DNA of 64,000 bases from Trichocoleus desertorum NBK24 (GTDB lineage Bacteria; Cyanobacteriota; Cyanobacteriia; FACHB-46): contig NZ_CP116619.1 of the NCBI RefSeq assembly GCF_030409055.1, positions 467,628 to 531,627 of the forward strand. The letters run 5' to 3'. Every line of letters begins with the position of its first letter. Within the stretch, counting starts at the first letter, position 1. The notes beneath the pieces are model-generated. The model had not been told where the DNA came from. It saw only the letters and a program-made list of their open reading frames with translations, and did not search any database. A program made the position numbers and the translations under genes. Positions 16,877-25,268 of the stretch are shown here, piece by piece.

Positions 16877-18383
16877 GGGCGCATCTAGTGGTTGGGGGAG
16901 TACTGGATGGATTCGCGAGAATGGAAGAGACCACAAAAAAGGACAAACCTGGCTGGGCTTGCCCTCTAACTACAAAAACTACTTCCATGTTAACGCTCAA
17001 CCCATCCCACCCTTCTCAAGAACTGGCGTGGCAACGCTGGGACGAGAAACTTCAAACTAGTACTACTCTTGCCAGTCTCGTCATAACAGCTTGGCAGATC
17101 GGACGATACGTCGCTCAGGTGCTAGTTGAACAACAGTTGCATCAAAGAGCTCAGCAAGCAGAGACCTGGGGTGCTTGTACTCAGTGTGGTCATCCCCTGC
17201 AAAGCAAGGGTTGGGTGGGACGTCGGATGCTCACCCTCGTTGGATGGGTGGAATGGAAACGGCGAGTTGGACGATGTCCCCATCATTGTCCTGGGAGTCA
17301 GCAAGTTCCCTTTGACCAAGAGTTGGGCATCGAGCCTTATCAGCAAACCTCGATGGAATTGATGCGTTTGGGGTGTCTCTTAGCGGTCCTTCTACCCTTC
17401 GAGTTGGCCGCAGAACTATTAGCTCAACTGAGTGGCGTTCATCTCAGTGATGCCACGCTTTGGCAGTGGGTGCAAACCTTTGGCAAGCGAGCCACTCAGC
17501 ATCTAGAATCAGAACTCCAATCGTTAGCGCCGGGACATCCACCCCAAGCTGAGCCGCTCGATGCAACTTTGGCTGCCTTGCCTTTGGTCATTGCCGCTGA
17601 TGGCGTGACGGTGCCACTGCGGCCCACTCCTGGGAGCGCCAAAGGCAGCATTGTGTGGCGAGAAGTGAAAGTGGGTTTGCTGACTCGTTTGGGCACGACA
17701 ACCAACCGAGCGGGAAAAACCAGGACAGAGTTGAGGCAACATCGCCTCGTTGCCGTACTCGGTACTATAGATGCCCTGCAAGTGCGTCTGCAACTGGAAG
17801 CAGCGAGACAAAGCATAGAGAGCACTTCCCAGGTCGTGTGGCTCAGTGATGGGGCACAAGGATTCTGGCGGTTGTACGAGCAGAGCTTCGCACCTGTTGC
17901 GGTGGGCATCTTGGATTTCTACCATGCCTCGGCACATCTCTGGCGAGCCGCTCAAGCGTACGGCAACACGGTGCCTCACCGTACCCCACAAGCGTGGTTT
18001 GAGCGGCTACGACATCAACTGCGTCACGGTTATGGGCATCGCATTATTAAAGAACTCAACTGCTTATTGCGTTATCGCTCTACCCCTGTCTCGGCCAAAG
18101 CAACCTTGCAACAAGTGCATGATTATCTCAGTACTCATCAGGAGCATCTGTGCTATCGGAAGTTCAAAAAGCAGGGTTGGCCGATTGGCTCCGGGATGGT
18201 TGAGAGTGCTTGTAAGTGGCTGATTGCTCAGCGCTTCAAAGGCGTTGGGATGCGATGGAGTGAGGATGGCTTCAACCATTTGCTGCATCTGCGTTTAGCT
18301 TGGGTCAATCAGCGCTTTGATGCCTTGTTCTCCCAGGAGTCATTAACCTTATTCTCGGACTCCCCCAACCATTAGATGCGCCC
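16877..18383 (+). mobile_element. ISKra4-type insertion sequence nested in the IS630 transposase
   Basis: A 1507-bp element with 25-bp terminal inverted repeats that differ at one position. The left end starts GGGCGCATCTAGTGGTTGGG. The complement of the right end has A in place of the G at position 12. Perfect 9-bp duplications GTTCAAGAC flank it. The frame inside is intact, so this is the younger of the two nested insertions. Confidence 0.93.
16987..18375 (+). CDS. ISKra4-type transposase of the nested element
   Basis: A transposase of about 462 residues from the ATG at 16987 (in-frame starts at 16921 and 16888 would extend it). A zinc-finger-like start (CTQCGHPLQSKGWVGRR, then RVGRCPHHCPG) precedes the catalytic region: PLVIAADGVTVPLRP, VVWLSDGAQGFWRLY, ILDFYHASAHLWRAA and the C-terminal WPIGSGMVESACKWLIAQRFKGVGMRWSE. 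This order and the DFYHA and GSGMVESA signatures resemble ISKra4-family enzymes, although it is a different subgroup from the element at 4870 and is encoded in one frame. It appears intact. Confidence 0.88.
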   Translation: MLTLNPSHPSQELAWQRWDEKLQTSTTLASLVITAWQIGRYVAQVLVEQQLHQRAQQAETWGACTQCGHPLQSKGWVGRRMLTLVGWVEWKRRVGRCPHHCPGSQQVPFDQELGIEPYQQTSMELMRLGCLLAVLLPFELAAELLAQLSGVHLSDATLWQWVQTFGKRATQHLESELQSLAPGHPPQAEPLDATLAALPLVIAADGVTVPLRPTPGSAKGSIVWREVKVGLLTRLGTTTNRAGKTRTELRQHRLVAVLGTIDALQVRLQLEAARQSIESTSQVVWLSDGAQGFWRLYEQSFAPVAVGILDFYHASAHLWRAAQAYGNTVPHRTPQAWFERLRHQLRHGYGHRIIKELNCLLRYRSTPVSAKATLQQVHDYLSTHQEHLCYRKFKKQGWPIGSGMVESACKWLIAQRFKGVGMRWSEDGFNHLLHLRLAWVNQRFDALFSQESLTLFSDSPNH

Positions 18384-18392
18384 GTTCAAGAC
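18384..18392 (+). repeat. 9-bp target duplication of the nested IS, right copy (GTTCAAGAC)
   Basis: Identical to 16868-16876. Collapsing the copies restores the IS630 frame as SFKTLAQLQTK. Confidence 0.93.
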
Positions 18393-18513
18393 GTTGGCTC
18401 AACTCCAAACCAAAGTCGATCAACTCTTGGCTGAGTTAAGGCCTGAAGTGATTGCTTCCATCACAGGTTATCCCTTTATCTTGGAGGCTCTATCTGCCTT
18501 GAACGCTGTTTAA
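18393..18513 (+). pseudogene. IS630 transposase, interrupted 3' part
   Basis: The last 39 codons of the IS630 transposase, TLAQLQTKVDQLLAELRPEV then IASITGYPFILEALSALNAV. They follow in exact phase from 16876 once the nested element is removed. The stop at 18511-18513 lies inside the right inverted repeat, as is common in this family. Confidence 0.85.
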
Positions 18514-18536
18514 ATTGGTATAAGTAGCTGTATTGA

Positions 18537-19856
18537 GTGGCGACGGCAGTGAGAGAACGCCTGATTATTTTTACGCGCTATCCTGAACCTGGCAAAACAA
18601 AAACTCGGCTCATTCCGGCTTTAGGGCCAGAAAGAGCTGCGATCTTGCAGCAGCGGATGACAGAACATACATTAGCTCAAGCTCAACTGCTCCAGGCAAG
18701 TTCAGCGATCGCTCTAGAGGTTCGTTTCACTGGCGGCGATCGTTACCTGATGCGATCCTGGCTGGGAACAGAATTGGCTCACCGATCGCAAGGTGAAGGA
18801 AACTTAGGACAGCGGATGACCCAGGCTTTCCAATCTGCTTTTCGAGCGGGGATGCAGCGAGTTGTAATTATAGGAATTGATTGCCCAGATCTAGATGCGA
18901 TCATTCTCAGCAAAGCATTTCAGGAATTACAACAGCATGATCTAGTGTTAGGGCCTGCTACCGATGGTGGCTATTATTTGATTGGGTTGCGGCGATTTGT
19001 CCCAGAGTTATTTCAAGATATTGCCTGGAGTACCGATCGCGTCTGGCAACAAACGATCGCGATCGCCCAACAGCACCATTTATCCGTTGGTTCTTTACCC
19101 CCCTTAGATGATGTCGATCGCCCGGAAGATTTAGCGATATGGGAGCGAGTCAGCCAATCGAGTATTGACCAGATCGGCAATGAAAAAATTTCGATTATTA
19201 TTCCGGTGCTAAACGAAGCCGCCGCGATCGCCCAAACTTTAGCAGCCGCCCAGCAAACCTCGCAGGCAGAAATTATTGTGGTGGATGGCGGTAGCCAAGA
19301 CGATACAGTGGCGATCGCACAATCCGCCGGAGCCAAAGTAATCATGAGTGCTCCAGGTCGCGCTCAACAAATGAATGCTGGGGCCAAAGTTGCAGCCGGA
19401 GAAGTATTGCTGTTTCTGCATGGCGACACACTGCTACCGCCTGAATTTGCCACCCAAATTCGACAAGCTTTAATTTCGCCAGGAGTAATTGCTGGAGCCT
19501 TTGCCCTCAAGATCGATAGTGCTGTGCCAGGAATACGACTGATGGAGCGGCTAGTTAACTGGCGATCGCGCTCTTTGCAGATGCCCTATGGTGATCAAGC
19601 TATTTTCTTACGGGCTAAAACTTTTCATTCAGTGGGTGGCTTCGCCGATCTGCCGATCATGGAAGATTTTGAGTTGATGCGGCAGTTGAAGAAAAAAGGC
19701 GCGATCGCCATTGTTTCTGAGCCAGTCATTACCTCTGGTCGGCGATGGGAAAGGCTGGGCTTGCTCCGGACTACATTAATCAATCAAGCGGTGATTCTGG
19801 CTTATTTTTTGGGAGTCTCTCGCGATCGCCTAGCTCGGTGGTATCGCTCCCATTGA
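18537..19856 (+). CDS. Fused TIGR04282-TIGR04283 arsenosugar-associated glycosyltransferase
   Basis: A 439-residue fusion of two families that accompany arsenosugar synthesis. Residues 1-205 match the TIGR04282 nucleotidyl/glycosyltransferase-like family (IFTRYPEPGKTKTRLIPALG, then IGIDCPDLDAIILSKAF, GPATDGGYYLIGL). Residues about 217-439 match the TIGR04283 GT2 family (ISIIIPVLNEAAAIAQTL, EIIVVDGGSQDDTVAIA, LFLHGDTLLPPEF, then MPYGDQAIFLRA). The inferred role is building or attaching the sugar of an arsenosugar or a related glycoside. The GTG at 18537 has no clear ribosome site, and an IS630 element ends 18 bp upstream, so the native expression signals may have been displaced. ArsM follows after 120 bp. 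Confidence 0.88.
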   Translation: MATAVRERLIIFTRYPEPGKTKTRLIPALGPERAAILQQRMTEHTLAQAQLLQASSAIALEVRFTGGDRYLMRSWLGTELAHRSQGEGNLGQRMTQAFQSAFRAGMQRVVIIGIDCPDLDAIILSKAFQELQQHDLVLGPATDGGYYLIGLRRFVPELFQDIAWSTDRVWQQTIAIAQQHHLSVGSLPPLDDVDRPEDLAIWERVSQSSIDQIGNEKISIIIPVLNEAAAIAQTLAAAQQTSQAEIIVVDGGSQDDTVAIAQSAGAKVIMSAPGRAQQMNAGAKVAAGEVLLFLHGDTLLPPEFATQIRQALISPGVIAGAFALKIDSAVPGIRLMERLVNWRSRSLQMPYGDQAIFLRAKTFHSVGGFADLPIMEDFELMRQLKKKGAIAIVSEPVITSGRRWERLGLLRTTLINQAVILAYFLGVSRDRLARWYRSH

Positions 19857-19976
19857 GCCAAAATTAAAGCCAATTTCGCTGATGCAAATGTACGCGAAAA
19901 GCGCTTCTGACGTTAAACTGACCAGAAGTAATCGTGAGCCGTCAAAGCCAGATCAAGAGAAAGAGAGAGGGTTTCT

Positions 19977-20942
19977 GTGAGTTATCTTGAATCAGTTGCA
20001 CAGTTTTATAGCGAAGTAGCAGAAACCCCGGAAGTTGGGCTCTGCTGCGTACAAAGTAGTCCCTTGCAACTGCCAGGGTTAAACATTCCTGCCAAAATGC
20101 AGGAGATGAACTACGGTTGTGGTACCACTGTACATCCAACCGAGCTAGCAGGTAATCCAACGGTTTTATATGTCGGTGTAGGAGGAGGATTAGAGGCGCT
20201 GCAATTTGCCTACTTCTCTCGTCAACCCGGAGCAGTCATTGCGGTCGATCCGGTTGAGACGATGCGGGAAGCGGCTCACCAGAACTTACAGATGGCTGCT
20301 CAAGAGAACACTTGGTTTGACTCCAGCTTCGTCGAAATTCGGGAAGGGGATGCTTTTCATCTACCCGTTCCAGATGCTTCTGTAGATGTAGTGGCACAAA
20401 ACTGTTTGTTCAATATCTTTGAACCCGCAGATTTAACCAAAGCTCTCCAAGAAGTCTATCGAGTCCTCAAACCCGGTGGTCGTCTCCTCATGAGTGACCC
20501 GATCGCAACTCGTCCGATTCCAGAGCATTTACAGCAAGATGAACGCCTACGGGCCATGTGCTTATCTGGAGCCTTGACCTATGAGGGCTACGTCCAACAT
20601 CTCATTCAGGCGGGCTTTGGTCAGATAGAAATCCGAGCCCGTCGTCCCTACCGTTTGCTCGATCGCCAAAGCTATGGCTTAGAGGAACACCTTTTATTAG
20701 AAAGCCTCGATTCAGTTTCTTTTAAAGTGCCAATTCCTAGCGACGGTGCCTGCATTTTTACAGGCAAAACTGCCATCTATACAGGAGTGGCACCATTCTT
20801 TGATGACCAAGCAGGGCATGTATTACAACGTGGTCTCCCCGCAGCAGTCTGTGACAAGACCGCAGCCAATCTGGCATCTACCATTCCCGATGTAATTGTG
20901 ACTCCATCAACTTGGTACTACGACGGCGGTGGTTGCTGTTAG
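19977..20942 (+). CDS. arsM: Arsenosugar biosynthesis arsenite methyltransferase ArsM
   Basis: A 321-residue SAM-dependent methyltransferase of the arsenosugar ArsM type. ArsM methylates trivalent arsenic in steps towards dimethylarsenic for arsenosugars. The SAM-binding motif is TVLYVGVGGGLEALQFAY (about residues 62-79) with VIAVDPVETM as the acidic loop. Cysteines in GLCCVQSS (about 23-27), YGCG, the mid-protein AQNCLF and a terminal YYDGGGCC are candidate arsenic ligands. The C-terminal half (VSFKVPIPSDGACIFTGKTAIYTG) is characteristic of this branch. The GTG start has GAGG about 8 nt upstream. The ArsS gene follows on the same strand about 170 bp on. Confidence 0.92.
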   Translation: MSYLESVAQFYSEVAETPEVGLCCVQSSPLQLPGLNIPAKMQEMNYGCGTTVHPTELAGNPTVLYVGVGGGLEALQFAYFSRQPGAVIAVDPVETMREAAHQNLQMAAQENTWFDSSFVEIREGDAFHLPVPDASVDVVAQNCLFNIFEPADLTKALQEVYRVLKPGGRLLMSDPIATRPIPEHLQQDERLRAMCLSGALTYEGYVQHLIQAGFGQIEIRARRPYRLLDRQSYGLEEHLLLESLDSVSFKVPIPSDGACIFTGKTAIYTGVAPFFDDQAGHVLQRGLPAAVCDKTAANLASTIPDVIVTPSTWYYDGGGCC

Positions 20943-21114
20943 AAACATCATTCAGGAAAGGATCTGCCACCTGATTTAGCAACCAAACAATCAACTACGA
21001 AGTCAGCTATAAAGTTAGCTAAAAGTCGCGATCGCTGCATAAGTTAGCACAAGTTACCGACTGCTAGGGTCGTTAGTGTGGCGATCGCTTAGAAGAAACT
21101 CCAACGAAGAGAAG

Positions 21115-22116
21115 ATGATTCAATCTCAATCAAGTTCTACCACCCTTACCCCTTTCCCACAGAAGCTAGGTGCTCCCCTCACCAAGCAACCTATCAGCGT
21201 CCTACAAATTAATTTAGGCAGGCGTTGCAACCTCGCTTGTAGTCATTGCCATGTTGAAGCGGGGCCAAAACGTACGGAAGAACTGACAACAGAAGTTTGC
21301 CAACAATTAATTGAGGCAATTCATTGCTTCCCCCAGATCAAAACCGTTGACCTCACGGGCGGGGCTCCAGAGATGAATTACGGCTTTCGGCCTTTGGTCG
21401 AAGCGGCGAGAGCAACGGGCAAAGAGGTGATTGTACGCTCTAATCTCACCATCTACTTTGAACCAGGCTTTGAAGATTTACCCGAATATTTTGCTCACCA
21501 TCAAGTCAGAGTTGTAGCCTCTTTACCCTGTTACCAGGCAGATAACGTAGACAAAATGCGGGGTGATGGCGTCTTTAATAATTCGATTCGAGCTATTCAA
21601 CAGCTCAATCAATTAGGGTATAGCGACAATCCCAACTTAATTTTAGATTTGGTGTATAACCCTCAAATTCCTACAACTGAGAACTTCTCGCTCACGCCCG
21701 ATCAACAGAAGCTAGAGCAGGATTATAAAACATATCTCAAAGAGCAGTTTGGGATTCAGTTCAATCAGCTATTCACCATTACCAACTTACCGATTGGTCG
21801 AACCAAGTTTCATCTAGAGCATCGGCATCTCCATCAGCCTTATTTGCAGTTTCTAGAAAATCACTTCAACCCAGCTACATTAGCCAATCTAATGTGCCGC
21901 AATGAACTCTCAATTGATTATTTGGGCAATATCTACGATTGTGATTTCAACCAAATGGAAAACCTGCCCGCTAGAGCTAAAACTGGAGAAGCCTTAACAG
22001 TTTCTAAACTCCTAAAAGCTGGCACCCTGGATGTCATTGAATCTATCCGTACTGCCAATTTCTGTTACGGTTGCACGGCTGGAAGTGGATCTAGCTGTGG
22101 CGGAGCTTTAGTGTAA
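21115..22116 (+). CDS. arsS: Arsenosugar biosynthesis radical SAM protein ArsS
   Basis: A 333-residue radical SAM enzyme. The 4Fe-4S motif is CNLACSHC (CX3CX2C, about residues 39-46), inside LQINLGRRCNLACSHCHVEAGP. The barrel continues with TVDLTGGAPEMNYGF, VRSNLTIYFEPG and VVASLPCYQ. The C-terminus has an extra cysteine set (LMCRNELSIDYLGNIYDCDFN, then NFCYGCTAGSGSSCGGALV). ArsS is proposed to transfer the 5'-deoxyadenosyl group to methylated arsenic, giving the arsenosugar precursor. I use the ATG at 21115 with AGAGAAG upstream; the in-frame extension from 21076 looks non-conserved. With ArsM and the fused transferase it forms an arsenic-detoxification set. Confidence 0.92.
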   Translation: MIQSQSSSTTLTPFPQKLGAPLTKQPISVLQINLGRRCNLACSHCHVEAGPKRTEELTTEVCQQLIEAIHCFPQIKTVDLTGGAPEMNYGFRPLVEAARATGKEVIVRSNLTIYFEPGFEDLPEYFAHHQVRVVASLPCYQADNVDKMRGDGVFNNSIRAIQQLNQLGYSDNPNLILDLVYNPQIPTTENFSLTPDQQKLEQDYKTYLKEQFGIQFNQLFTITNLPIGRTKFHLEHRHLHQPYLQFLENHFNPATLANLMCRNELSIDYLGNIYDCDFNQMENLPARAKTGEALTVSKLLKAGTLDVIESIRTANFCYGCTAGSGSSCGGALV

Positions 22117-22197
22117 CTGGCTCAAAAGCCGAGCTATAGTTGAAAACCGTAAGAATAAACAGCTATAGGCCCAAACAGTTAAAGAGGAGTCAAGACC

Positions 22198-23391
22198 TTG
22201 AGCCGTTCCGTGGTAAAGCCTATCTCTAGCTTGATCCAACGCCGCCCTTGGCCACTAATTCCTGTGCTGGGGGTGGTGCCGCTCGTGAGCATTATATTGA
22301 TCAGCCAAAGTCGCCCAAGTGCTCCAGTCGCTCAAGAAACTCCAACTGTCATTTCAACGGTCATTTCACCTTCACCGATTTCCAACCTTGCCACTCCGTC
22401 TCCCACGACAACGCCAACTGTTGCTACGAGTGCCGTAAAAACGTCGGCTGCCTCCGCCAAAACATCTGCCCAGAAATCTGCAAGTCCTACCAAGCCAGTC
22501 ACCCAAAAGACTCCCACTGCCGCCACAAAACCAAAACCCCAAGCGACGGCTAAGTCTAAGGCTCCTGCCAAACCGCAGACCACTCCTGCTCAGTCTAGTG
22601 CCGCGCCCATCAGTGCCAGTGCCGCAGAGCGATTGGCCGCCGCTAATACCTCCACTGCGATCGATAGCGTGTTAGAAATCCAGGTGGCGATCGCAGTAGA
22701 AGCCAATTCTTTAGCCATTGGCACCTCGACACCCGGAGTCATCCTAGACACCAATGGTCAAGTGCTGCGGGAGCTACCTGCCGAGTCCGCTTATACCGCT
22801 CAGCTTGATGGGACAGGAATCACCTTAAATTCATGGCAGCTTCCCAGCGTGGTCTATATTGAACCCACAGAAGGAGGGCTAGTCTACGTCGGCGATCGCT
22901 GGTACCGAGGACGCTTGCTGCTAATGGTACGACCCAGTGGTTTACTGGCGGTCAATAATGTCCTGTTAAGAGACTATCTTTATAGCGTGGTCGGGGCGGA
23001 AGTTTCACCGAGCTGGCCGATGGCAGCACTCAAAGCTCAGGCGATCGCGGCTCGTTCCTATGCTTTGACTTACTACTTCAAACCTGCGACTGACTTTTAT
23101 CACATAGGAGATGATGAACAGTACCAAGTCTATGCAGGTGCAGAAAAAGAAGCAGACAGGACTTATCAAGCTGTGAACGAAACTGCTGGAGAATTTATTA
23201 GTTATCGCGGTGGCATTGTCGAGTCCCTCTACGCCGCTTCAGATGACATTGTGATTGACGCGCATGGAGGGCGGGGGATGAGCCAATTAGGAGCCCTGAA
23301 GTTGGCGGAGGAAGGATACGATTATCGCCAAATTTTAGGCACCTACTACCCAGGTACAGGACTCGCCCGCATTGAAGTAGACCAAGAATAA
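22198..23391 (+). CDS. SpoIID/LytB domain protein
   Basis: A 397-residue exported protein. A basic start is followed by one hydrophobic segment (WPLIPVLGVVPLVSIILIS, about residues 18-36). Then comes a roughly 90-residue Ala/Pro/Thr/Lys-rich linker. The SpoIID domain (about 150-390) contains LLAVNNVLLRDYLYSVVGAEVSPSWP and KAQAIAARSYALTYYF, with the C-terminal HGGRGMSQLGALKLAEEGYDYRQIL signature. SpoIID proteins cleave peptidoglycan glycan strands, which implies a cell-wall role in the periplasm. The TTG start is supported by AGGAG about 9 nt upstream. The unusual linker would span the periplasm or wall. Confidence 0.88.
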   Translation: MSRSVVKPISSLIQRRPWPLIPVLGVVPLVSIILISQSRPSAPVAQETPTVISTVISPSPISNLATPSPTTTPTVATSAVKTSAASAKTSAQKSASPTKPVTQKTPTAATKPKPQATAKSKAPAKPQTTPAQSSAAPISASAAERLAAANTSTAIDSVLEIQVAIAVEANSLAIGTSTPGVILDTNGQVLRELPAESAYTAQLDGTGITLNSWQLPSVVYIEPTEGGLVYVGDRWYRGRLLLMVRPSGLLAVNNVLLRDYLYSVVGAEVSPSWPMAALKAQAIAARSYALTYYFKPATDFYHIGDDEQYQVYAGAEKEADRTYQAVNETAGEFISYRGGIVESLYAASDDIVIDAHGGRGMSQLGALKLAEEGYDYRQILGTYYPGTGLARIEVDQE

Positions 23392-23421
23392 AGCCCTCTC
23401 CTACTTATAAAATCTAAAGCT

Positions 23422-23454
23422 CCCCTTCCCCAAAAGGGAACAAAAGGGAAGGGG
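23422..23454. terminator. Hairpin between convergent genes
   Basis: CCCCTTCCC (23422-23430) pairs with GGGAAGGGG (23446-23454). It lies between the SpoIID-like gene and the convergent ferritin-like gene, and is probably a shared terminator. The G-rich AAGGGGCTGGGGG wording resembles dispersed repeats of cyanobacterial genomes. Confidence 0.6.
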
Positions 23455-23467
23455 CTGGGGGTTAGGT

Positions 23468-24673
23468 CTAGCGATTGGCACCCGCTAATGGATGCGCTCC
23501 CTCTGTGGTCATGCGATAGTCGCCACCAATCTGACGCTGATGCTCCTCAATGACCTGCTCACTGGGTACGCCACCCGCGTTAACCGTCTTTTGGTACTGG
23601 AAGTAGCGGGCATCTTCAGGGAGTTGCTCAACGGGGATGAACTCGGTGTCTTGTGTAGTCAAATTCACCTGATCGGCTAAGACCTGCCGAATATAATCTT
23701 TATTTTCCTCAAAGCGCATCGTTTCCGGTAGGCTTTGGGGCAAGAACTCTTCTGGATCGCGATTTTCATACTGACGCAGCAGATCGCAAGCAATCCGCAG
23801 GTGCTCAATCTCCATGTTCAAATGGAGTTCCCATATTTGCTTAATGCGTCGGTCTGACTCTTGCTGCATGAAGGAATAGTACAGATAGCACTCGTTGTAC
23901 TGGTGTAGCACTTCCTGCTCTAGCCAAGAAGCATTGGGGTCGAGCAGAGATTCATAGTGAGTGACATGCTGTTCTTCAATTTGAGCGATTTCTAGGTAAA
24001 GCCCTCTTGCAAGTGGGCTCATGGGGCGATTACCCACGTTCATATAGAAGTTCATGGTCTGTTGCTCAGAGGCAACCAAGGTCAGCACATGCAAGAGCGA
24101 GAGCGGATCAGCTTTAGTGCGATCGCTGGGTCTACGCACATCATCATAGGGATGGCGGTGCTCTGCCACGGTTGGTCGTCCTGGCATAATTTCAGTCAAG
24201 CGACCTGTTACTTCTTCTGCTTTCTTGCCCTCAGTCATTTCTAGCAAGTTGGCATAGCGATAGAGATGGTCAAAATCTTCCAAAAGACCAAATTCAAATG
24301 CTTGTTTGAGGTAAGGATCAGGTTCATGACGAGCCAAAAAGGCAGTGAGGTCAACCGCAACCTGCTCATAGCCAATTGTGACTTCTAAGGTAGATTCGTT
24401 ACCAGGCGTGAGCCAGTTAACCACTTTTTGCTGCTGCTGCTCAATCCGACGCAGCATAGCCAGTTGTCTCCGCAGGTCTTGATCGGCGGTATGACGCGCA
24501 AATTGATGGGAGAAAAATATCCCTTCCGTTTCAATGCCATTCATGGTGATGACACGGGTGCGAGTATAAGGGTCAACTTGATCTTTGATGTAGGGCTGAA
24601 CGTTTAGCTCTGACCAATTTCGTAGCTGTTGATCAAGAGGAATACCTTTTTCAGCCAACGGATTAAAGCTCAT
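23468..24673 (-). CDS. Ferritin-like superfamily protein (401 aa)
   Basis: A large soluble protein with a ferritin-like helical core and no named family that I can assign. Acidic metal-ligand candidates are EDFDHLYRYANLLE (about residues 132-145), EQQTMNFYMN (about 203), EIAQIEEQHVTHYESLL with an ExxH (about 230-246) and NMEIEHLRIACDLL with a second ExxH (about 285). The paired Glu and ExxH motifs suggest a diiron centre. At 401 residues it is more than twice the size of ferritin, with extended ends, for example a Gln/Pro-rich C-terminus. It is divergent from the stress-type SDR at 25269 across a 595-bp gap, consistent with but not proving a stress role. Confidence 0.7.
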   Translation of the reverse strand: MSFNPLAEKGIPLDQQLRNWSELNVQPYIKDQVDPYTRTRVITMNGIETEGIFFSHQFARHTADQDLRRQLAMLRRIEQQQQKVVNWLTPGNESTLEVTIGYEQVAVDLTAFLARHEPDPYLKQAFEFGLLEDFDHLYRYANLLEMTEGKKAEEVTGRLTEIMPGRPTVAEHRHPYDDVRRPSDRTKADPLSLLHVLTLVASEQQTMNFYMNVGNRPMSPLARGLYLEIAQIEEQHVTHYESLLDPNASWLEQEVLHQYNECYLYYSFMQQESDRRIKQIWELHLNMEIEHLRIACDLLRQYENRDPEEFLPQSLPETMRFEENKDYIRQVLADQVNLTTQDTEFIPVEQLPEDARYFQYQKTVNAGGVPSEQVIEEHQRQIGGDYRMTTEGAHPLAGANR

Positions 24674-25268
24674 TATTTCACCTACTCAAATTATGTAGAA
24701 ATGCTTCTGGTTAGCGCTTTGATTTATTTGGCAAAAGTTTAATCAGCTTTCGGCGAATTCAAGCCATTGTTCAAACCATTACTGTTGCCAAAGCCTTTGC
24801 TACTAAGCAGCTTAGTGGCGATCGCTCACGTCTTCTTCCACTGAGGGCAGAGAGCCTACTCTATCCAAAGTTGTAAAAATGTTATTCCGCCACGAGGCAT
24901 ATCTGCACCCATAAACCCATAAACAGCGCCTGTGCTGAATAGCGATCTAAAACTATAACTACCTACAACTAATTGATTAATTATCAAGTTATTTGAAGTG
25001 TTAGGTATCACAGTCAAATTTCATAAGAACTCCCCTATGGACAGACTTGAATTTACTTCCAACGAAGCAACAACGAATTAAAAGTGCGTTCTAAAGTGAA
25101 CATGCCCGCTGAGCTAAAAGGCGGGAGATTAGGAAACAACCAGAAGAGTTTAAATAGTTGAGAAAATGGGTAAGATCCGGCGATAGAAAGCGGATTCTCA
25201 ACTTACTTTTCGTTGGCTTCTAAAAATTTTAATAGATAGAAATACGTCAAAAACCGGGAGAAACAGCA
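24674..25268. other. Divergent intergenic region
   Basis: 595 bp between the ferritin-like gene (minus) and the SDR gene (plus). No homologous ORF was found. It must contain both promoters. The SDR ribosome site is GGGAGAAA just before 25269. No confident operator was recognised. Confidence 0.45.

Larger units (their letters stand above)
15857..18518 (+). mobile_element. IS630-family element carrying a nested ISKra4-type element
   Basis: Terminal inverted repeats CCAATTTAAA (15857-15866) and TTTAAATTGG (18509-18518) are flanked by TA on both sides (15855-15856, 18519-18520), the IS630 target duplication. Without the nested element and its duplication, the IS is about 1.15 kb, normal for the family. 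Its right end is 18 bp before the first arsenosugar gene. Confidence 0.88.

Noticed and set aside
17524-17991. 155-codon minus frame inside the nested transposase
   Set aside because: It is a shadow of the transposase gene; no known antisense protein fits.
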